A stretch of DNA of 8,727 bases from an uncultured Ruminococcus sp. (GTDB taxonomy: Bacteria; Bacillota; Clostridia; Oscillospirales; CAG-272): the NCBI GenBank assembly GCA_902796505.1, contig CADBPA010000030.1, positions 1 to 8,727 of the forward strand, written 5' to 3'. A program made the position numbers and the translations under genes. The stretch's first letter is position 1; each line of letters opens with the position of its first letter. Of this stretch, positions 6,088 through 8,727 are shown one piece after another. Below the pieces are notes generated by a model that worked only from the letters and a program-made list of their open reading frames with translations, made no database searches and was not told the DNA's origin.

Positions 6088-7287
6088 ATGCAGCTTCTGA
6101 AGAAAGCCGAAACCGTCAGTTTCCTCGCAGACCGCCTCTGCGAACATATCGCCGCGATGCGCGGCGAGACCGCTCTGATCCGGAATTTGACCAAACGGTG
6201 CGAGGCGGTGCTTGCCTCGGAGCCGATGACGGTCACGAAGCGGACGCTCCACGCGCCGACCGGCGATCCGCACGATTACGCCTCGATGGGGCCCTATTGG
6301 TGGCCGGATCCGAGCAAACCGGACGGGCTTCCCTACATCCGCCGCGACGGAGAATTCAACCCCGTCTCGCGCGATACGATCAGCTTCGATCACTTCTTTG
6401 ACGAGGTCTATTGGCTGACGCTCGGCGCGCTCTATGCGGAAAACGGACGCAACCGCGTATACGCCGAACGCGCGGTGCGGGATATCGAGGTCTTTTTCCT
6501 CGACGGGGAGACGAAGGTCCATCCGCATCTGCGCTACGCACAGGGCATTCCCGGTATCTGCGACGGGCGCGGCATCGGTCTGATCGACACGCGCAACAGC
6601 ATCACCCTCTTTGATGCGGTCGGGATCCTCGACGCGCTCGGCGTTCTGCCGGAGGAGGACCTTACCGGGCTGAAGGCTTGGTTTGACGCCTATCTCAACT
6701 GGATGCTGACCGACGAGAACGGCGCGGACGAGGACTCCCAGCACAACAACCACGGCACCTGGTACGACGTGCAGGTCGCGGCGACGGCGATCTTCCTCGG
6801 CAGAAACAAGATGGCGAAGGATCGCCTGCTCTCGGCGTATGACCGCCGCCTCCGCAAGCATATCCGGCCCGACGGAAGCCAGCCCTTTGAGCTTGCGCGC
6901 ACCGACGCGCCGGGATACAGCTCGATGAATCTTTACGCCTCGACGATGCTCGCCAAGATGGCAAAGCACACGAAGAGCAAGGTCGATTATTTCGGCAATA
7001 TCCCGGAGGGCTACCGCGCGCCGCTTCCCCTGCTCGCGCTGGAATATCTTCTGCCCTACGCCGCCGATATGTCGGATTTCCCGTATCAGAACATCCACGG
7101 TGGAACGCCTGCCGCCTCGGTTTGCCGTCTGGCCGCGCTGATGCTGCCGGAGTATCCCGACGCGCGCCTGCACGACCGTAGCGCGGTCAAGGATCCCTCG
7201 ATCCCCGAAGAAGGGATCACGCTCGCCGACGTCGTCGCGCGGTTTGCCGACGACGAAATGTTCTGGCGGCTTCTGCCGACCGAATAA
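6088..7287 (+). CDS. Alginate lyase superfamily protein (PF05426-like; PL5/PL38-like alpha/alpha barrel), apparently cytoplasmic
   Basis: The 399-residue protein resembles alginate-lyase-domain enzymes, which cleave uronic-acid polysaccharides or oligosaccharides by beta-elimination. Family hallmarks are visible in order: PHDYASMGPYWWPDPSKP (61-78) continuing to YIRRDGEFNP (83-92), HPHLRYAQGIPGI (145-157), GRGIGLIDTR (160-169), NNHGTWYDVQ (220-229) and PFELARTDAPGYSSMNL (266-282). By analogy with the PL5 enzyme A1-III, whose catalytic set is Asn/His/Arg/Tyr, candidate residues are N221, H222, R271 and Y277. The N-terminus (MQLLKKAETVSFLADRL) has no signal peptide or lipobox and there is no membrane segment, so action on imported oligosaccharides inside the cell is inferred. 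The start has GGAGG (6076-6080) seven bases upstream. Substrate cannot be assigned: alginate, glucuronan or another uronate are all possible. No transporter or uronate catabolism gene is visible nearby. Two terminators follow. Confidence 0.85.
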   Translation: MQLLKKAETVSFLADRLCEHIAAMRGETALIRNLTKRCEAVLASEPMTVTKRTLHAPTGDPHDYASMGPYWWPDPSKPDGLPYIRRDGEFNPVSRDTISFDHFFDEVYWLTLGALYAENGRNRVYAERAVRDIEVFFLDGETKVHPHLRYAQGIPGICDGRGIGLIDTRNSITLFDAVGILDALGVLPEEDLTGLKAWFDAYLNWMLTDENGADEDSQHNNHGTWYDVQVAATAIFLGRNKMAKDRLLSAYDRRLRKHIRPDGSQPFELARTDAPGYSSMNLYASTMLAKMAKHTKSKVDYFGNIPEGYRAPLPLLALEYLLPYAADMSDFPYQNIHGGTPAASVCRLAALMLPEYPDARLHDRSAVKDPSIPEEGITLADVVARFADDEMFWRLLPTE

Positions 7288-7321
7288 AAAACGAGCGATC
7301 GCATTTTCGCATCGCGCCTTC

Positions 7322-7355
7322 GGAAGCCGCATATTTTCGCGGCTTTCTTTTTCTT
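7322..7355 (+). terminator. Intrinsic terminator after the lyase gene (first of two)
   Basis: GGAAGCCGC (7322-7330) pairs with GCGGCTTTC (7339-7347), 9 bp with one G·U, around an 8-base loop. It is followed by the T-rich tail TTTTTCTTG. It lies 35 bases after the lyase stop and should end that transcript. A weaker 5-bp stem (GCGAT/ATCGC) precedes it. Confidence 0.8.
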
Positions 7356-7370
7356 GATTCTTCTTGATTC
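7351..7370. repeat. Tandem duplication TTCTTGATTC x2
   Basis: TTCTTGATTC occurs twice head-to-tail (7351-7360 and 7361-7370), directly behind the first terminator. It looks like a small replication-slippage duplication in pyrimidine-rich DNA. No function is suggested. Confidence 0.6.
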
Positions 7371-7382
7371 TCCTCTCTTCCC

Positions 7383-7417
7383 CTTTCGCGCCTTAGCGAA
7401 AGTTTTTTGATTTTTTT
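7383..7417 (+). terminator. Second intrinsic terminator, just upstream of the tRNA promoter
   Basis: CTTTCGC (7383-7389) pairs perfectly with GCGAAAG (7396-7402) around a 6-base loop, followed by TTTTTTGATTTTTTT (7403-7417). This is a strong intrinsic terminator. Together with the one at 7322-7355 it insulates the tRNA promoter, whose -35 box begins at 7429, from upstream transcription. Confidence 0.85.
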
Positions 7418-7428
7418 GCGCAAACCCC

Positions 7429-7457
7429 TTGACAAATCGCTTTTAAGTTGCTATAAT
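7429..7457 (+). promoter_or_regulatory. Consensus promoter of the tRNA-Thr gene
   Basis: TTGACA (7429-7434), a 17-base spacer and TATAAT (7452-7457) form a perfect sigma-70/sigma-A consensus promoter. Transcription should begin near 7463-7466, leaving a leader of about 36 bases for RNase P to remove. That leader can form a short stem (7468-7472 with 7481-7485). The 15 bases CCCTTGACAAATCGC at 7426-7440 are identical to the hrcA promoter at 1154-1168. Confidence 0.93.
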
Positions 7458-7500
7458 AAAAAGGCTTAGCGGGCAACAGTCCGCTTGGCAAACAAAAAAT

Positions 7501-7576
<76 letters not shown>

Positions 7577-7580
7577 AATA

Positions 7581-7616
7581 CCCCACACCTCAAAAGAGAT
7601 GTGGGGCTTTGGTTTT
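7581..7616 (+). terminator. Terminator of the tRNA-Thr unit
   Basis: CCCCACACCTC (7581-7591) pairs with GAGATGTGGGG (7596-7606) around an AAAA loop: 11 positions with one C/A mismatch. The tail CTTTGGTTTT (7607-7616) has an interrupted T-run. It starts four bases after the tRNA CCA end. The same tail, GGGCTTTGGTTTT, follows the hairpin at 7721-7745. Confidence 0.8.
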
Positions 7617-7638
7617 ATCAGGAGTTTTGGAGCACCGC

Positions 7639-7659
7639 GGGTATTTGGAGCTGCTGATC
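7639..7659. repeat. Inverted copy of the tRNA-Thr 3' end
   Basis: This stretch is the reverse complement of 7563-7583 over 21 positions, with a single difference (a G·U pair if transcribed). The matched part of the tRNA covers the end of the T stem, the acceptor 3' strand, discriminator, CCA and seven bases beyond. It lies 62 bases beyond the tRNA end, past the terminator. No second tRNA cloverleaf can be built here. It may be a relic of an inverted duplication around the tRNA or a recombination scar. A run of TTTGGAGC also repeats at 7626-7633 and 7644-7651. Confidence 0.8.
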
Positions 7660-7720
7660 CCACTGTCGGACTGCGCAAAAATTTCCGACCGCCGCCGCTT
7701 CTCCCGAATCAAAATTTCTG

Positions 7721-7755
7721 CCCTGCGTTCCAGACGGACGCAGGGCTTTGGTTTT
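7721..7755. terminator. Probable terminator between the convergent tRNA and spoIIE units
   Basis: CCCTGCGT (7721-7728) pairs perfectly with ACGCAGGG (7738-7745) around a 9-base loop. On the plus strand it is followed by CTTTGGTTTT. On the minus strand it is followed by CAGAAATTTTG, so it could also end the spoIIE transcript, whose stop codon is at 7772-7770. The 13-base tail GGGCTTTGGTTTT (7743-7755) repeats that of the tRNA terminator (7604-7616). TTTCCGACCGCCG occurs at both 7682-7694 and 7757-7769, flanking the hairpin. Confidence 0.7.
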
Positions 7756-7769
7756 CTTTCCGACCGCCG

Positions 7770-8727
7770 TCAATCGGTCAGAAGCGAGATCTTCAGGACG
7801 ACGACGGTTTTATCGTCCGGGGGCGTCGCCTGCGCCGATGCGGCGGCCGAGAGGATCTGCGCGGCGTATTCATCCGGCGTTTTCTTCGTCGGTCGGTTGA
7901 GAAATTCGACGAGGCGGGGCGATTCTCCGGTCGGGCAGACGCCGTCCGAACAGAGGATCACGAAGTCGCCGTCCTTGACCTCGGCGCGGATGCGCTCGGA
8001 GTCGATTTTCGGCAGAATGCCCAGCGGAGCGGTCTCGGAGCGGATGCGGAAGAGACTGTCCCGCCGCTTGACGTAAGACGGCGCGGCGCCGCTCTTGACG
8101 AAGGTCGCGTCGCCCGTGACGAGGTCGAATTCAAAGAGGTCGATCGTCGTGCTGCACTCCTCGCCGCGGCGGAGCAGCATGCGGTTCAGAATGCGCAAAA
8201 GCACGGCTCTTGACGCGCCGGTGCTAATAAAAGTTTGCAAAAACTCGACGGCAAAGGACGAAGTGCGCTTTGCGGTCTCGCCCGAACCCATACCGTCCGA
8301 GATCAGAGCGTAAAACTTTTTGTCCTCGGTCAAAAAGCAGGCGGCGCTGTCTCCCGACACCTCCTCGGTGCGTCCCGGCGCGCAGGCTTTCCCGAACTGA
8401 ACGGCGTATTTCTCCCCGGCGGAGGTCTCCAGAACGACCATATTGCCCCGGCGAAAATAGGTCGGAGGCGAAAGGCGTACTTCCGCCGCCTGCTCGAGCG
8501 CCTCTTTTAGTTCGGGCGAGCCGATGCGCTCGCCGCTCTCGTCCTCGCCGGCGGCGAGGATATATTTTTTCCGTCCGCCGAACACCCGCACCACGCCGTC
8601 CGGGAAGCCTTGTCCGCAAAACGCGCGTTCGAGTTTCGCCGAGAGTTCGCCGTCCATTTCGCGCTCACGCGCCTCGGCGGCGCGCACCTCGCCGAGCAGG
8701 TCCGAGAACAGATCGAGATCGTCGGCG
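7770..8727 (-). CDS. spoIIE: Stage II sporulation protein E, C-terminal PP2C phosphatase part (gene continues off the right edge)
   Basis: SpoIIE is the membrane-bound serine phosphatase that dephosphorylates SpoIIAA to activate sigma-F in the forespore. The minus-strand frame is open from the window edge for 318 residues to a TGA at 7772-7770, so no start is assigned; a GTG at 8687-8685 is internal. Near-complete PP2C features are visible: VSGDSAACF (about residues 123-131), LISDGMGSGETAKRTS with the metal-binding aspartate (about 141-156), ILNRMLLRRGEECSTTIDLFEFD, VKSGAAPSYVKRRD, APLGIL, LCSDGVCPTGE (about 258-268) and the final PPDDKTVVVLKI (about 302-313). These match the SpoIIE type rather than general RsbU/PP2C phosphatases. 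About 100 residues before the PP2C core belong to the regulatory region; the polytopic membrane domain lies outside the window. Its presence indicates a spore-forming lineage. Confidence 0.93.
   Translation of the reverse strand, partial: ADDLDLFSDLLGEVRAAEAREREMDGELSAKLERAFCGQGFPDGVVRVFGGRKKYILAAGEDESGERIGSPELKEALEQAAEVRLSPPTYFRRGNMVVLETSAGEKYAVQFGKACAPGRTEEVSGDSAACFLTEDKKFYALISDGMGSGETAKRTSSFAVEFLQTFISTGASRAVLLRILNRMLLRRGEECSTTIDLFEFDLVTGDATFVKSGAAPSYVKRRDSLFRIRSETAPLGILPKIDSERIRAEVKDGDFVILCSDGVCPTGESPRLVEFLNRPTKKTPDEYAAQILSAAASAQATPPDDKTVVVLKISLLTD

Noticed and set aside
6014..6100. Possible small ORF with an ATT start behind the AAAAGGAGG at 6004
   Set aside because: ATT starts are extremely rare, the frame overlaps the lyase start, and the AAAAGGAGG is better explained as one arm of a hairpin.
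7599..8213. Plus-strand 204-residue reading frame containing VFGAADPTVG
   Set aside because: Its start lies in the tRNA terminator, its N-terminal part reads the inverted tRNA end, and most of the rest is antisense to spoIIE. No protein family is recognisable.

Overview
The window looks like chromosomal core DNA from a GC-rich, probably uncultured, endospore-forming member of the Clostridia (Bacillota). The evidence is a hrcA-grpE-dnaK-dnaJ heat-shock cluster with a CIRCE operator, RNase Y (rny), a sporulation phosphatase of the SpoIIE family, and strong Shine-Dalgarno sites. Coding regions are GC-rich and intergenic regions are clearly AT-rich. I cannot name a genus from sequence alone.

Layout. 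Bases 1-905 (minus strand) hold the N-terminal 301 residues of RNase Y; the gene runs off the left edge. Bases 906-1276 are a divergent control region. It carries a minus-strand promoter for rny, two similar hyphenated inverted repeats exactly 30 bp apart, and a plus-strand promoter followed by CIRCE. Bases 1277-5983 (plus) are hrcA, grpE, dnaK and dnaJ: the HrcA repressor overlaps grpE, and a 12-bp hairpin separates dnaK from dnaJ. Bases 6088-7287 (plus) encode a protein of the alginate lyase (PF05426-like) superfamily with no signal peptide, followed by two consecutive intrinsic terminators. Bases 7429-7616 form a self-contained tRNA-Thr(GGU) unit with a consensus promoter, encoded CCA and terminator. 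Beyond it lies a short region with an inverted copy of the tRNA 3' end and a second, convergent terminator. Bases 7770-8727 (minus) are the C-terminal PP2C phosphatase domain of SpoIIE, whose gene runs off the right edge.

How it works together. HrcA should bind CIRCE just downstream of the hrcA promoter and repress the whole chaperone operon. GrpE and DnaJ are the nucleotide-exchange factor and J-domain partner of DnaK. RNase Y is a separate, divergently expressed RNA-decay gene. The lyase has no evident functional tie to the chaperones; its position may reflect simple adjacency, or read-through if the weak hairpin after dnaJ is leaky.

I see no mobile element, CRISPR array, defence system or clearly new system. 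The most unusual items are the 21-bp inverted copy of the tRNA-Thr 3' end, the paired inverted repeats between rny and hrcA, and the cytoplasmic-looking uronate lyase relative directly after dnaJ.
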